Shown here: positions 8,794 to 17,717 of the stretch, piece by piece | Layout: each line of letters starts with the position of its first letter | How positions within the stretch are numbered: position 1 is the first letter of the stretch | Assembly (NCBI GenBank): GCA_022821495.1 | Contig: JAJEDN010000011.1 | Coordinates: 1-64,000 of the forward strand | Direction: 5' to 3' | Source: Candidatus Poribacteria bacterium | GTDB lineage: Bacteria > Poribacteria > WGA-4E > WGA-3G | Length of the DNA stretch: 64,000 nt | Notes under the pieces: model-generated | The model's input: only the letters and a program-made list of their open reading frames with translations | What the model was told of the DNA's origin: nothing | The model's database searches: none | Position numbers and translations under genes: made by a program

Positions 8794-11460
8794 GTGTTTG
8801 ACTTTATCAGAAACCGCTTTGTTGACGGTTTCCGACTGCCGATAATTTTTGATAAAAAAAAGACGTTTTGGCTGCTACCCCCACTTTTCATCATTGCCTT
8901 CTTCATCATCGCGAACTGGTGTTTCCCGCTGCCCAAAGAACGTCTCCATCCACCACCGTCTCGGATCGTCTTAGACCGAAACGGAGAATGGCTCCGCGCG
9001 TTTTTGGCTGATGACGGTATGTGGCGACTGTCAGAAAACACCAATACAGTCTCCCCTTTACTACACCAAGCGATGCTTACAACTGAGGATAAATGGTTCT
9101 ACTATCACTGCGGAATCAATCCAATTTCTATCGCGACTGCTTTCTATGATAACATCAAAGCAGGGGAGGTCGTGCGGGGCGGTTCGACCATTACCATGCA
9201 GCTTGCCCGACTGATGGAACCAAAAGCACGGAACGTTCCAAACAAACTTATTGAAGTTTTCCGCGCATTCCAACTTGAACTGACATATTCTAAATCTGAG
9301 ATTTTAAACTTTTACTTTAACATGCTTCCCTACGGCGGAAATATCGTCGGGACAGCAGCAGCATCCCGGCTCTACTTCAACAAACCGCAGCATACTATTA
9401 GTCTCGGCGAAGCATCACTCCTCGCTGCTATTCCGAACTCACCTGAACATTTACGTCCAGACAAATTTCCAGAAAATGCGAGAGAGGCACGCACAAAAGT
9501 TCTGGACAAGCTTCTGGCGCATAGAGAGATTTCTGAACAACAATGGCAGGAAGCATTGCAAGAACCTATTCCGACAAAACGCTATCCACTCCCATTTAAT
9601 GCCCCACATCTCTCACGCATGTTGGTTAAGGGAAACCGATCAGATACTACAACCGATGGTAGGATATACACGACAATAGACGCAAAGGTTCAGGAAACTG
9701 CGGTGCATATTCTGCGTGAATATCTGAGTGCAGCCGCTGCGGGAATTGCGAGTCATCGCTTGCAATCCCATAGCGCGAGTACAGGCGCGATCGTCGTCAT
9801 GGATACGCAGCGTCGCCATGTTTTGGCAATGGTGGGTTCTCACGATTTTTTCGATCAGGAAGCATCAGGACAGGTAAACGGTGCACTCGCACCACGTTCC
9901 CCCGGTTCTACCCTCAAGCCTTTCGTTTACGCACTTGCAATGGAACAAGGCTTGATTACGCCAGAAACATTGCTCTTTGATGTTCCGGTTACATACAGCG
10001 GATACGAGCCGGTGAACTACGATGGCATATACAACGGTTATGTAACTGCCCGTCAGGCACTCGCACGCTCTCTCAATGTCCCCGCTGTGAACCTTAATGC
10101 TCGCCTGAAAGACATTACACTGCCCGCTTTCCTCAAACAGGCAGGTATCACCACACTTACACCTACCCGAAAGTACGGGCTATCTATGGTGCTCGGTGGA
10201 TGCGAAGTGAACCTGCTTGAACTCACAACACTTTACACAGGATTGGCAAACACTGGAGAATTCGCATCTTATCAAATAGTTGTCAGCGATCAGCAATCAG
10301 CAGTCAGCAGTCAGCATCAATCAGAAAACCTTTTTGCTGAAAACCGAAGGCTGAAGACTGAAGGCTCTTTACAGCGTTTATTCCGAGAAGAGACAAGTTT
10401 CATCATAACTGAGATGCTAACAAATTCGCAGCTGCCTACGAATACCGTCAAAAACCCAGAAGCCTTTGAAAGCACTATGAACCTCCCGAAAATTGCTTGG
10501 AAAACCGGCACCTCCTACGGACACCGAGATGCGTGGTGTATCGGATATTCACCGAAATTAACAATCGGTATCTGGCTCGGTAATTTTGATGGAAAAGGTT
10601 CGCCAATGCTCAGCGGGGCAGACGCAGCAACGCCTATTCTCTTCGCGCTCTTCAGCGCGCTTACTGGACAAGACACGCATCGCTGGTTTACGAAACCTGA
10701 ACACCTGAAAACACGAGAGGTCTGTGCACTCACGGGTGCCGTCCCGTCGCCACACTGTCCTGCCCGTAAAAGCGACGTGTATATCCCTGGCATCTCGTCT
10801 GTTGCTATCTGTGCAGTTCACAAACGCATCTATATTGATGAAGTCACGGGTTACAGTCTTTGCTCTCACTGTCGGAATATTCCGACGGTTCATTTAAATC
10901 ACCTCGCGGTTAAATCAAGTGAGGTATTACCTCAAGCACCTTTCTTAAGTACGTCCGCCATTCCATTACGGACTACAGTTCTTGAAAAGAAAAGAGATAT
11001 AACTTGGAACGACGTGGAAAGCGGATCTACGGAGCTGAACGTGAAAACCGCCAATGAACTTCACCGAACCGCAAAAAAATTTAAGATATTTGAAGAGTGG
11101 CCCGCCGAGGCGGCGACTTGGTTGGCAAAAAATGGGTTTGCTGTGCCAGTACTTCCTGAGCATAATCCACTGTGTACGGGTGCAATTGCAGGAACTGCCC
11201 CGGTTATCTTATCTCCTACAGAAGACACTGTCTACTACATACGGGATGGCGTTCCGTTAGCACAGCAAAAAATACAATTGTCCGCCTCAACTTCTAATCG
11301 GACACAGCAACTTTTTTGGTTTCTGGATGGTGAGTTGATTTTCAAAGGGAATGCAGAGGAACAATATTGGCTCACACCTGTCAAAGGGGAACACGTGATC
11401 ACCTGTGTGGATGCGGAGGGACGATCAGTGAGCCGCCCACTCCACATTTCAGGGTTTTAG
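8794..11460 (+). CDS. pbpC: Penicillin-binding protein 1C (bifunctional peptidoglycan synthase)
   Basis: Start GTG at 8794 is preceded by TGGAGG. The 888-aa protein has one N-terminal membrane helix (about 27-45). A GT51 glycosyltransferase domain follows, with TTEDKWFYYH (E98) and GGSTITMQLARL. The transpeptidase domain has SPGSTLKPF (S372, K375), ARSLN and KTGTS (K570); a C-terminal Fn3-like PBP1C domain ends the chain. All catalytic residues are present. Unusual: residues about 495-525, between the SLN and KTG motifs, are encoded by an in-frame interspersed repeat (10277-10366) absent from normal PBP1C. The TAG stop lies inside the terminus of a second repeat element. It forms an operon with the A2M gene. 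Confidence 0.95.
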   Translation: MFDFIRNRFVDGFRLPIIFDKKKTFWLLPPLFIIAFFIIANWCFPLPKERLHPPPSRIVLDRNGEWLRAFLADDGMWRLSENTNTVSPLLHQAMLTTEDKWFYYHCGINPISIATAFYDNIKAGEVVRGGSTITMQLARLMEPKARNVPNKLIEVFRAFQLELTYSKSEILNFYFNMLPYGGNIVGTAAASRLYFNKPQHTISLGEASLLAAIPNSPEHLRPDKFPENAREARTKVLDKLLAHREISEQQWQEALQEPIPTKRYPLPFNAPHLSRMLVKGNRSDTTTDGRIYTTIDAKVQETAVHILREYLSAAAAGIASHRLQSHSASTGAIVVMDTQRRHVLAMVGSHDFFDQEASGQVNGALAPRSPGSTLKPFVYALAMEQGLITPETLLFDVPVTYSGYEPVNYDGIYNGYVTARQALARSLNVPAVNLNARLKDITLPAFLKQAGITTLTPTRKYGLSMVLGGCEVNLLELTTLYTGLANTGEFASYQIVVSDQQSAVSSQHQSENLFAENRRLKTEGSLQRLFREETSFIITEMLTNSQLPTNTVKNPEAFESTMNLPKIAWKTGTSYGHRDAWCIGYSPKLTIGIWLGNFDGKGSPMLSGADAATPILFALFSALTGQDTHRWFTKPEHLKTREVCALTGAVPSPHCPARKSDVYIPGISSVAICAVHKRIYIDEVTGYSLCSHCRNIPTVHLNHLAVKSSEVLPQAPFLSTSAIPLRTTVLEKKRDITWNDVESGSTELNVKTANELHRTAKKFKIFEEWPAEAATWLAKNGFAVPVLPEHNPLCTGAIAGTAPVILSPTEDTVYYIRDGVPLAQQKIQLSASTSNRTQQLFWFLDGELIFKGNAEEQYWLTPVKGEHVITCVDAEGRSVSRPLHISGF
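10277..10366 (+). repeat. Interspersed TCAG-type repeat inserted in frame inside pbpC
   Basis: It starts TAGTTGTCAGCGATCAGCAA, continues as a run of short CAGCARTCAGCAGTCAGC units, and ends with CTGAAGACTGAAGGCT, roughly an inverted version. About 90 bp long, it adds 30 residues between two conserved PBP blocks without breaking the frame. It resembles the intergenic copies at 11458, 12406, 20084 and 53013. Confidence 0.7.
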
Positions 11461-11567
11461 TTTTCAGTACGATTTTTTTCTGCGAAAAAAATCTTTCAGT
11501 TGTCAGTTGTCAGTTAAAGAGAGATATGATAGTATCAAAACCTCTTATAACTAATAACTGAAAACTA
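11458..11567. mobile_element. MITE-like 110-bp element with 11-bp terminal inverted repeats
   Basis: The left end TAGTTTTCAGT (11458-11468) and right end ACTGAAAACTA (11557-11567) are perfect inverted repeats. Inside are CAGTTGTCAGTTGTCAGTT and a TAAAGAG core shared with the 20084 copy. It encodes no protein. The first three bases are the TAG stop of pbpC and the last three, read on the minus strand, are the TAG stop of the convergent LamG gene. Its insertion therefore appears to have set both C-termini. Confidence 0.7.
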
Positions 11568-12323
11568 TTGCATGGCTGACTTAAGTTTACCCCAAGTCGT
11601 CGTTAATTTTCCGGTCGCATTCACGGCGAGGGCTTTTTCCATATTGGCTACGACTTCCTCCTCTGTGAGTGCGACACTCCAAATTTTAAATTCATCTATG
11701 ACACCATTGAAGAAATTGCCGTTGCCTTGACTCGCAGCGATGCACATACCTTCGGTCCCGAAATCCATACGTGCATCTCCACCAGCATCCGCTTCGGCAT
11801 CAAGTTCTCCGTTAATATACATCCATGTCGTCTGTTTGCTCTGTGACCCGACAAAGTAGTACCATTCCGGTTCAAACGCATCATAATTCGTGACAGCCTG
11901 TAATTCTACACCTTGCGTCGCAAAGTAGAATCCGAACAATACGCCACCACGGTTGAACGTAATATGCGGGCGACCGCCACCATTCAAGCGATATAGCAGA
12001 TCAATACGGTTACCGCCTTCAATTTTCTCGTCCGGCTTGAACCAAAATTCAATCGTCATTTCCTTGGGTTGATCAATCTTGAGTGGGTCGAAGTTAACAC
12101 TCCCATTGTTAAAATGGAGTGCTTGCCCGACGACACCCTCTACCCATTTCGCGTTTTTGATTTCGCCTGTGAAACTGTTGGGTCCGATGTCGTCTGCCGT
12201 ATTTCCCTTCCCTTCATCGAAAGGGACGTAGAGAAGTAAATCTTTGTCTGGATCCGCTGCGTGCGCGAGCATACAACTCATCAAAAACACTGCAACTGCG
12301 AAAAAACAGATAAATTGTTTCAT
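11565..12323 (-). CDS. Secreted LamG-domain (concanavalin A-like) protein with T-W-G-x-L-K tail
   Basis: I choose the ATG at 12323 (AGAG just upstream), which starts a clean signal peptide (MKQFICFFAVAVFLMSCM to AHA); an earlier in-frame ATG at 12386 would bury it. The mature part is one LamG jellyroll: LLLYVPFDEGKGNTADDIG, MTIEFWFKP, WYYFVGSQ, WMYINGEL and FNGVIDEFKIWSVAL are the expected strands. Such domains bind sugars or mediate adhesion. It ends with GKLTTTWGKLKSAMQ, a tail also present in four other proteins of this window. The stop comes from the 11458-11567 element. Ligand unknown. Confidence 0.8.
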   Translation of the reverse strand: MKQFICFFAVAVFLMSCMLAHAADPDKDLLLYVPFDEGKGNTADDIGPNSFTGEIKNAKWVEGVVGQALHFNNGSVNFDPLKIDQPKEMTIEFWFKPDEKIEGGNRIDLLYRLNGGGRPHITFNRGGVLFGFYFATQGVELQAVTNYDAFEPEWYYFVGSQSKQTTWMYINGELDAEADAGGDARMDFGTEGMCIAASQGNGNFFNGVIDEFKIWSVALTEEEVVANMEKALAVNATGKLTTTWGKLKSAMQ

Positions 12324-12405
12324 CTCTATTTTGTGTGAGGCACCTTGAAATATACTGCTATGCATACTTTCAGGGACAACTCCCACGCTTCCTCCAATTT
12401 TTTAA

Positions 12406-12436
12406 TAGTTTTCAGTTCTCGGTTATCAGTTAAAAA
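12406..12436. repeat. Partial copy of the TAGTTTTCAGT repeat
   Basis: TAGTTTTCAGTTCTCGGTTATCAGTT begins as the left end of the 11458 element does, then degenerates. It lies between two LamG-type genes. No clear right terminus was found. Confidence 0.55.
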
Positions 12437-12468
12437 CAGATATTGTCTAACCCTGATCTGTCTTACGT

Positions 12469-13146
12469 CTACTTACGCTTCAATTCAGCCCACGTAATCG
12501 CTAATTTGTCAACGGGTTCAACGGCTGTCGGTGGAATACCTTCACCATTAATTTCAACATATTCATAAAGAACGGTTGAATCTCTACCACCTAAGCCTGG
12601 ACGACCTTTATCGTAGGTTTTATCCTGATTTTCAACCATCAGTTTCCCATCAATGTAGGTTCTGAGGGTCTCCCCTTCCGTTTCAAAAACGATAGTATAG
12701 GCATCGCCACCTTTGGTGTCCTTTGAATCAGGCCGTTCCGGACGGGGGCCACCGGTAATCTCATTTGCGGCACCACCGCTAAACATAAATAGCGAAGTCG
12801 TATGGGAGTTATAACTGATTTCCAAGAAATAGAAATCCACTGCGGGTTCCTGGACCCGTGCGAACAGGTGGAAATAGGGGCCGACGAGTTTTCGGGCTTT
12901 GACTTCCATCCGGTAATCGCTCCAGTTATCCTCGCCGAAATAGATACCCGAATTCTGTCCACCAGCAACGGTGAGTTCAAGCATCCCGTCTTTGACCTTC
13001 GCTGTCGCCTGCGGTCCGAGTTCCCAATCCGCAATCTCCTTCTCGCTATCAAACTCGTAACGAATCGCTACTGCTGGCTGTATCACTAATATGAAAGCGA
13101 AACAGACACATGTTATATAGAGGCACTGAAGGTTTAGTTTCTTCAT
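12469..13146 (-). CDS. Secreted DUF1080/LamG-like beta-sandwich protein with T-W-A-x-L-K tail
   Basis: The ATG at 13146 has AAGGAGAG upstream and starts a signal peptide (MKKLNLQCLYITCVCFAFI). The mature domain fits the concanavalin A-like fold seen in DUF1080 and related families: EKEIADWELG, KVKDGMLELTV, YRMEVKARKLVGPYFHLFAR, DAYTIVFETEG, LRTYIDGKLM, GRPGLGGR. DUF1080 proteins are often annotated 3-keto-disaccharide hydrolases, but I see no defined active site, so no reaction is claimed. The C-terminus is VDKLAITWAELKRK. It is transcribed ahead of the 11565 gene with a 145-bp gap and has its own promoter at 13253-13281. Confidence 0.7.
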   Translation of the reverse strand: MKKLNLQCLYITCVCFAFILVIQPAVAIRYEFDSEKEIADWELGPQATAKVKDGMLELTVAGGQNSGIYFGEDNWSDYRMEVKARKLVGPYFHLFARVQEPAVDFYFLEISYNSHTTSLFMFSGGAANEITGGPRPERPDSKDTKGGDAYTIVFETEGETLRTYIDGKLMVENQDKTYDKGRPGLGGRDSTVLYEYVEINGEGIPPTAVEPVDKLAITWAELKRK

Positions 13147-13252
13147 AAGATCTCTCCTTATAGGTGTTTTAAACACGAAATTTTTCGCTCGGCTTTCTTA
13201 CGAGTTTTCACGGCAAGTTTTGGGAACCCAGCAACTGCTCTAAAGTCCTATT

Positions 13253-13281
13253 ATTTTATACAATAGTGTTTAACTTGTCAA
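13253..13281 (-). promoter_or_regulatory. Sigma-70 promoter for the 12469-13146 gene
   Basis: On the minus strand TTGACA (13281-13276), a 17-bp spacer, then TAAAAT (13258-13253). It lies between the DUF423 gene and the secreted protein gene, about 105 bp before its ATG. Confidence 0.7.
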
Positions 13282-13289
13282 TCTTCTTC

Positions 13290-13661
13290 TTATCCGCCCC
13301 GGATTGCAGCGATGGTCAAACAACCCCAACCGACAATAAACGCCAAACCACCGATGGGTGTAATTGCACCGAGCCATCGGATGCCCGTAAGGCTCAACAC
13401 GTAAAGGCTTCCCGAAAAGATTAGGATGCCAATGAAAAAACACCATCCAGACGCAGCCGTAAGTTGGTTCTGCCATTGGGATACCGCCCACGCTGCAGCA
13501 ATCAGTCCGAGACTGTGGTACATCTGATACCGCACTGCTACCTCAAACGTCTCCAGCATCTCCGATGAGACTTTTGACTTAAGTGTATGTGCTCCAAACG
13601 CTCCAAAAACAACCCCAAGCAGGCTTAAACCCGAACCGAGTGCGAAGAAAAGATTTTGCAT
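13290..13661 (-). CDS. DUF423 family small membrane protein
   Basis: 123 aa, about four hydrophobic helices. The family pattern is clear: GVVFGAFGAHTLKSK near residues 18-32, RYQMYHSLGLI near 45-56, then paired Gly-rich helices. GGAGGTA lies upstream of the ATG. DUF423 (YgdD/YwdK) proteins are widespread inner-membrane proteins of unknown function. Nothing in the neighbours indicates a role. Length is normal. Confidence 0.85.
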   Translation of the reverse strand: MQNLFFALGSGLSLLGVVFGAFGAHTLKSKVSSEMLETFEVAVRYQMYHSLGLIAAAWAVSQWQNQLTAASGWCFFIGILIFSGSLYVLSLTGIRWLGAITPIGGLAFIVGWGCLTIAAIRGG

Positions 13662-13835
13662 GGATACCTCCTTTTTAATTGGCAGTCAGCCATCGGTAGT
13701 CAGCAACCAGCGATAGTTGATATGCTGTGCTTTTTAAGTTTCTATTGTGATTCATGAACTGCTTCATTATAACTTAAATCCGACATTCGATGTCAGATGT
13801 TTTTGCGGAAAAATGACACTGAAATAAATATTTCC

Positions 13836-13864
13836 TTGACATTTTTGTTTCATCGTGTTAAGAT
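13836..13864 (+). promoter_or_regulatory. Sigma-70 promoter for the EF-G-like gene
   Basis: TTGACA (13836-13841), a 17-bp spacer, then TAAGAT (13859-13864). It lies about 70 bp before the ATG at 13933, and AAAGGAG is present near 13912. The -35 is perfect; the -10 matches 4 of 6. Confidence 0.7.
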
Positions 13865-13932
13865 GTAATTTCAACGGCATAGCTCGCTCTATTCCGTAGT
13901 GGTTAACAGTAAAAGGAGAAATTTTTGGACGT

Positions 13933-16005
13933 ATGAAACAATACAGAACCGATGAGATCCGGAACATCGCAATTATTGCGCATTCAGGAGCAGGCAAGAC
14001 ATCACTCGTTGAAGCGATGCTTTACAACGGTGGTGCAATTGAGCGTATGGGCGCTGTTGATAGTGGAACTTCCGCAGCTGACTATGCCGCTGACGAGATA
14101 GAACGCAAAACCACCCTCAATTGTTCAGTCTGTATCGCAGAATGGGAAGGACACAAACTAAATCTGATTGATACCCCGGGCGCAGAAGATTTTTATGGGG
14201 ACCTCTACAGCGTACTCCGAGTTGTCGACGCAGTTGTCGTTGTCGTTGATGCAACAACGGGTGTCGAAGGTGGCACCGAAAAAGTATGGGAGGTCGCGGA
14301 CACATACGGACTCCCGCGTCTCATCTTTATCAATAAGATGGACAAAGAGAACGCCAGTTTTGAAAACGCGCTCGCAAGCATAGAAGAAATTTTAGAAACA
14401 CGGGCTGTCCCTGTCCAACTCCCAATCGGAAAAGAGGATAATTTTTCAGGCGTTGTTGACGTCATACAGATGGCGGCGTATCTACAACCTGATGGCAACA
14501 AGCGCGCAGCGAAAGCGGAAATTCCAGCAGAATTGGAAGCACAGGCTGAAGAAGCCCGCGAAGCACTCGTCGAAGTCGCAGCAGAAAGCGACGATGAACT
14601 CATTGAGAAGTTTTTTGAAGGCGAACTCACTGAAGAAGAAATTCAGAACGGTTTGCAACTCGGTATTTCTGAGAACCAGTTTGCCCCTGTACTCTGTGGT
14701 GCGGCACTGAACAATACCGGCATCCAGCAATTGATGGATATACTCGTGAGCGGGTGTCCATCTCCGGTAGATGTCGGAACGGTGAAAAGTGCCGAGAATG
14801 AAGAGGAGACCCGCGAACCGTCACCAGAGGCACCTATGTCCGCCGTCGTTTTCAAAACGATCGCCGACCCATTTGCTGGGCAATTGAGCTTCTTCCGCGT
14901 CTATTCTGGCACGTTGCAAGGGGATTCCCAAGTTAGCAATTCAACGCGTGGCGAAACTGAACGTCTCGGCAAAACAACATTCATGAACGGCAAGAATCCG
15001 ATTAGCACGCCACAAGTTGAAGCAGGCGATATCGGGGCACTCACCAAACTTGCAGTGACCCAAACGGGTGACACCCTCTGCGACAGAGATGCATCCATCC
15101 AACTCGCAGGTATCGAATTCCCGAACTCGGTGCTATCTTACGCGATCCGTCCAACACGTGAGGGGGATGATGAAAAATTGATGACATCGCTCACACGCAT
15201 GTCTGAAGAGGATCCGGTATTTAGAATTGAACGGAACGAAATCACAAAACAATTACTCGTCTCAGGGCTTGGCGACCTGCACATCACCGTCAATCGCGAA
15301 CGGATGGCAGATAAATTCGGTGTCGAAACGGATGTTGAACCACCGAAAGTGCCCTACCGAGAAACGATTCGTCGAAGTGTCCGGGATATCCAAGGTAGAC
15401 ACAAACGTCAGTCCGGTGGCAGAGGTCAGTTCGGTGATGTTACGATTAATCTCTCCCCGTTGCAACGTGGCGAGGGTTTTGAGTTTCTTAACAACATTGT
15501 TGGTGGCGCGATCCCGCGCAACTACATCCCCGCTGTTGAAAAAGGTATCCGCGAGCGGATGGATAGAGGCTTACTCGCGGGTTTCCCTGTTGTTGATATC
15601 CAAATCGACCTTTTTGACGGTAAATATCACCCTGTCGATTCTTCAGATATGGCGTTCCAGATCGCGGGTTCTATCGCTTTTGCTGCCGCTGCCGAACAAG
15701 CCGATGCATGTCTACTTGAACCCGTCATGAATGTCACAATCACGGTGCCAGAACAGTTTATGGGGAACATCATCGGTGACTTGAACGGACGGCGCGGACA
15801 AGTGATGGGTGTCGAACAAATGGGGAAAAAGCAAGCAATTCAGGCAAATATTCCGCTTTCGGAGATGCTCCGGTATTCGATCGACCTCAAGTCAATGACG
15901 AGTGCCCGCGGCAACTTCACGATGGAATTCTCGCACTACGACATCACACCTGATGATGTCGCGCAGAAGGTTATCGCTGCGTCAAAAACAGAAGAAGAAG
16001 AGTAG
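13933..16005 (+). CDS. Elongation factor G-like GTPase (EF-G2 type)
   Basis: 690 aa with the EF-G order: GTPase domain, beta-barrel domain II, then domains III-V. G1 is AHSGAGKTSL (about 16-25), G3 is DTPGAEDF (80-87) and G4 is NKMD. The G1 and G3 forms differ from translational EF-G (AHIDAGKT, DTPGHVDF). In particular the catalytic His after DTPG is Ala84, so hydrolysis must be slow or activated differently. That and the shorter insertions place it with EF-G2/EF-G-like proteins, whose role is poorly defined. It is monocistronic with its own promoter and a strong terminator. It should not be annotated as the main fusA. Confidence 0.88.
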   Translation: MKQYRTDEIRNIAIIAHSGAGKTSLVEAMLYNGGAIERMGAVDSGTSAADYAADEIERKTTLNCSVCIAEWEGHKLNLIDTPGAEDFYGDLYSVLRVVDAVVVVVDATTGVEGGTEKVWEVADTYGLPRLIFINKMDKENASFENALASIEEILETRAVPVQLPIGKEDNFSGVVDVIQMAAYLQPDGNKRAAKAEIPAELEAQAEEAREALVEVAAESDDELIEKFFEGELTEEEIQNGLQLGISENQFAPVLCGAALNNTGIQQLMDILVSGCPSPVDVGTVKSAENEEETREPSPEAPMSAVVFKTIADPFAGQLSFFRVYSGTLQGDSQVSNSTRGETERLGKTTFMNGKNPISTPQVEAGDIGALTKLAVTQTGDTLCDRDASIQLAGIEFPNSVLSYAIRPTREGDDEKLMTSLTRMSEEDPVFRIERNEITKQLLVSGLGDLHITVNRERMADKFGVETDVEPPKVPYRETIRRSVRDIQGRHKRQSGGRGQFGDVTINLSPLQRGEGFEFLNNIVGGAIPRNYIPAVEKGIRERMDRGLLAGFPVVDIQIDLFDGKYHPVDSSDMAFQIAGSIAFAAAAEQADACLLEPVMNVTITVPEQFMGNIIGDLNGRRGQVMGVEQMGKKQAIQANIPLSEMLRYSIDLKSMTSARGNFTMEFSHYDITPDDVAQKVIAASKTEEEE

Positions 16006-16058
16006 ACTTAGCGTAAGTCTATGAAAACGTGCTAAAGAAAGTACGCAACATAAAGAAA

Positions 16059-16100
16059 ACATAAACCCGCTGCTGATTTGTATTCGCAGCGGGTTTATGT
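16059..16100. terminator. Strong terminator between convergent EF-G-like and aldehyde dehydrogenase genes
   Basis: A perfect 15-bp stem (16059-16073 with 16086-16100) with a 12-nt loop, rich in GC next to the loop and in A/T at the base. It can serve both strands and lies between the two convergent genes. Confidence 0.85.
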
Positions 16101-16130
16101 TTAAAAGATTAGGAAATCCAATATTCACGT

Positions 16131-17549
16131 TTAACTATCCAAATGGAAGATAGCCATCTTTAATTCGGTCATCTCTTCTATGGCGTACTTCGGACCTTCT
16201 TTACCCATACCGCTCTCTTTGACACCACCATACGGCATTAAGTCCGCACGCCACTGTGTACCCCAGTTCACCATCAGATTGCCAGATTCGACCTCACGGA
16301 CGAACTTCATCGCCCAATCAACGTTCTGCGTGAAGATTGCGGCACTCAGTCCGTAGTTGGTATCGTTGGCGAGTGCGATTGCCTCGTCAATGTCATTGAC
16401 ACGCGTCACACCGACAGCCGGTCCAAACACCTCATCGCAGGAGATTTTCATTTCAGGCTTAACATTGGCAAGGATAGCGGGTGAAACAAACTGGTCATGT
16501 TTCTCGCCACCGGTGAGGAGGTCCGCGCCGTCCGAGACAGCTTCCTGAATCCATTCGGCAACACGGGTAGCATCGCCTTCTCGAATCATGGGTCCCATCC
16601 GGGTCCCTTCTGCGAGTGGGTCACCGGTACTGATTTGAGCGACTTCTGCTTGGAACGCATCCAAGAAATCACCATAGATTTTCTCGTGTGCGATGACGCG
16701 CTGCGTTGAGATACAGACCTGTCCTGCATTGGAATAACCGGACGCTGCCGCTGCACGGGCAACCTTTTCAGGATCGGCATCGGGCATAACGATGAGCGGT
16801 GAATTTGATCCGAGTTCCATTGTAACGCGCTTCAATCCAGCGACCCGACAGATATGTTCACCGACATCACGACTCCCGGTAAAGGTAATCTTCCGAACAC
16901 GCCGATCCGCACAGAGTGTGTCCCCGATTTCGCCGCCGGGTCCCGTTACACACTGAATCGCTTCAGGCGGCGTGCCTGCTTCCAAAAAGAGTTCGACGAG
17001 TTTCAGTGCGGAGAGCGGTGTATCCGTCGCAGGTTTGATGATAATTGCGTTACCACCAGCGATTGCGGGACCGGCTTTGTGACAGACAAGGTGCAGCGGA
17101 AAATTGAAAGGACTAATACCAGCGACAATACCGCACGGCATACGCACCGTAAAGCCGAGTCTGTTTTTGACACCGGGCGCGCCTTCAAGCGGAATCGTTT
17201 CGCCTGTTAACCGTTTCGCTTCCTCAGCTGAGAGCGCGATAATCTCGGAAGCACGTGTAGCTTCAATCGTTGCCTCAGCAAGAATTTTCCCTTCCTCACG
17301 GGTAATAACCTCGGCGAGTTCACCTGCCCGCGCCACCATCAAATCCGCCACTTTCCGCAAGATCTCATAGCGTTCATAGCCGGTCAACCCCGCCATGATT
17401 TTTGCGCCGCGTTCTGCCGTTTGAATAGCGGTTTCAACGTCGTTTGCATCCCCTCTGGGCACGGTATCAACAACCGAACCGTCGAAGGGACTCAGGACAT
17501 CAATTTTGTCGGATTTATCAATCCATTCTCCACCTACGTGCATTTGCAT
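16131..17549 (-). CDS. NAD(P)-dependent aldehyde dehydrogenase
   Basis: 472 aa, the full length of the ALDH superfamily. Seen: the substrate-side motif GISPFNFPLHLVCHKAGPA, cofactor-fold motif FTGSRDVGEHI, general-base segment MELGSNSP (Glu) and catalytic Cys in NAGQVCIS. The C-terminal PYGGVKESGMGKEG closes the fold. The ELGSNSP form is found in lactaldehyde, glycolaldehyde and non-phosphorylating glyceraldehyde-3-phosphate dehydrogenase-like members, so a small sugar-derived aldehyde is likely, but the substrate cannot be named. No obvious operon partner; it converges on the EF-G-like gene. Confidence 0.9.
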   Translation of the reverse strand: MQMHVGGEWIDKSDKIDVLSPFDGSVVDTVPRGDANDVETAIQTAERGAKIMAGLTGYERYEILRKVADLMVARAGELAEVITREEGKILAEATIEATRASEIIALSAEEAKRLTGETIPLEGAPGVKNRLGFTVRMPCGIVAGISPFNFPLHLVCHKAGPAIAGGNAIIIKPATDTPLSALKLVELFLEAGTPPEAIQCVTGPGGEIGDTLCADRRVRKITFTGSRDVGEHICRVAGLKRVTMELGSNSPLIVMPDADPEKVARAAAASGYSNAGQVCISTQRVIAHEKIYGDFLDAFQAEVAQISTGDPLAEGTRMGPMIREGDATRVAEWIQEAVSDGADLLTGGEKHDQFVSPAILANVKPEMKISCDEVFGPAVGVTRVNDIDEAIALANDTNYGLSAAIFTQNVDWAMKFVREVESGNLMVNWGTQWRADLMPYGGVKESGMGKEGPKYAIEEMTELKMAIFHLDS

Positions 17550-17717
17550 AATGCTTTTTCTCCATTTCTGATTTTTTAGTTATTCCCTAACGGGTTCGGT
17601 CAATAGGGTTTAGACCTATAGTGCACCTCGGCGTAACCCGCACTGCGCCTGCTTCGCAGCGAGAATGCAGTGCTGCTATCTTTGGCTCAGCCGGATGTCC
17701 ATCTTTTGGACAAAATA

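Noticed and set aside
10277..10366. Possible CRISPR-like array from repeated CAGTCAGC units
   Set aside because: Units are 7-8 bp without spacers and occur in many places as inverted elements; no cas gene is nearby.
12802..13089. 95-codon plus-strand frame antisense to the DUF1080-like gene
   Set aside because: No start signal and no recognised family; the minus-strand gene has signal peptide, SD and promoter.
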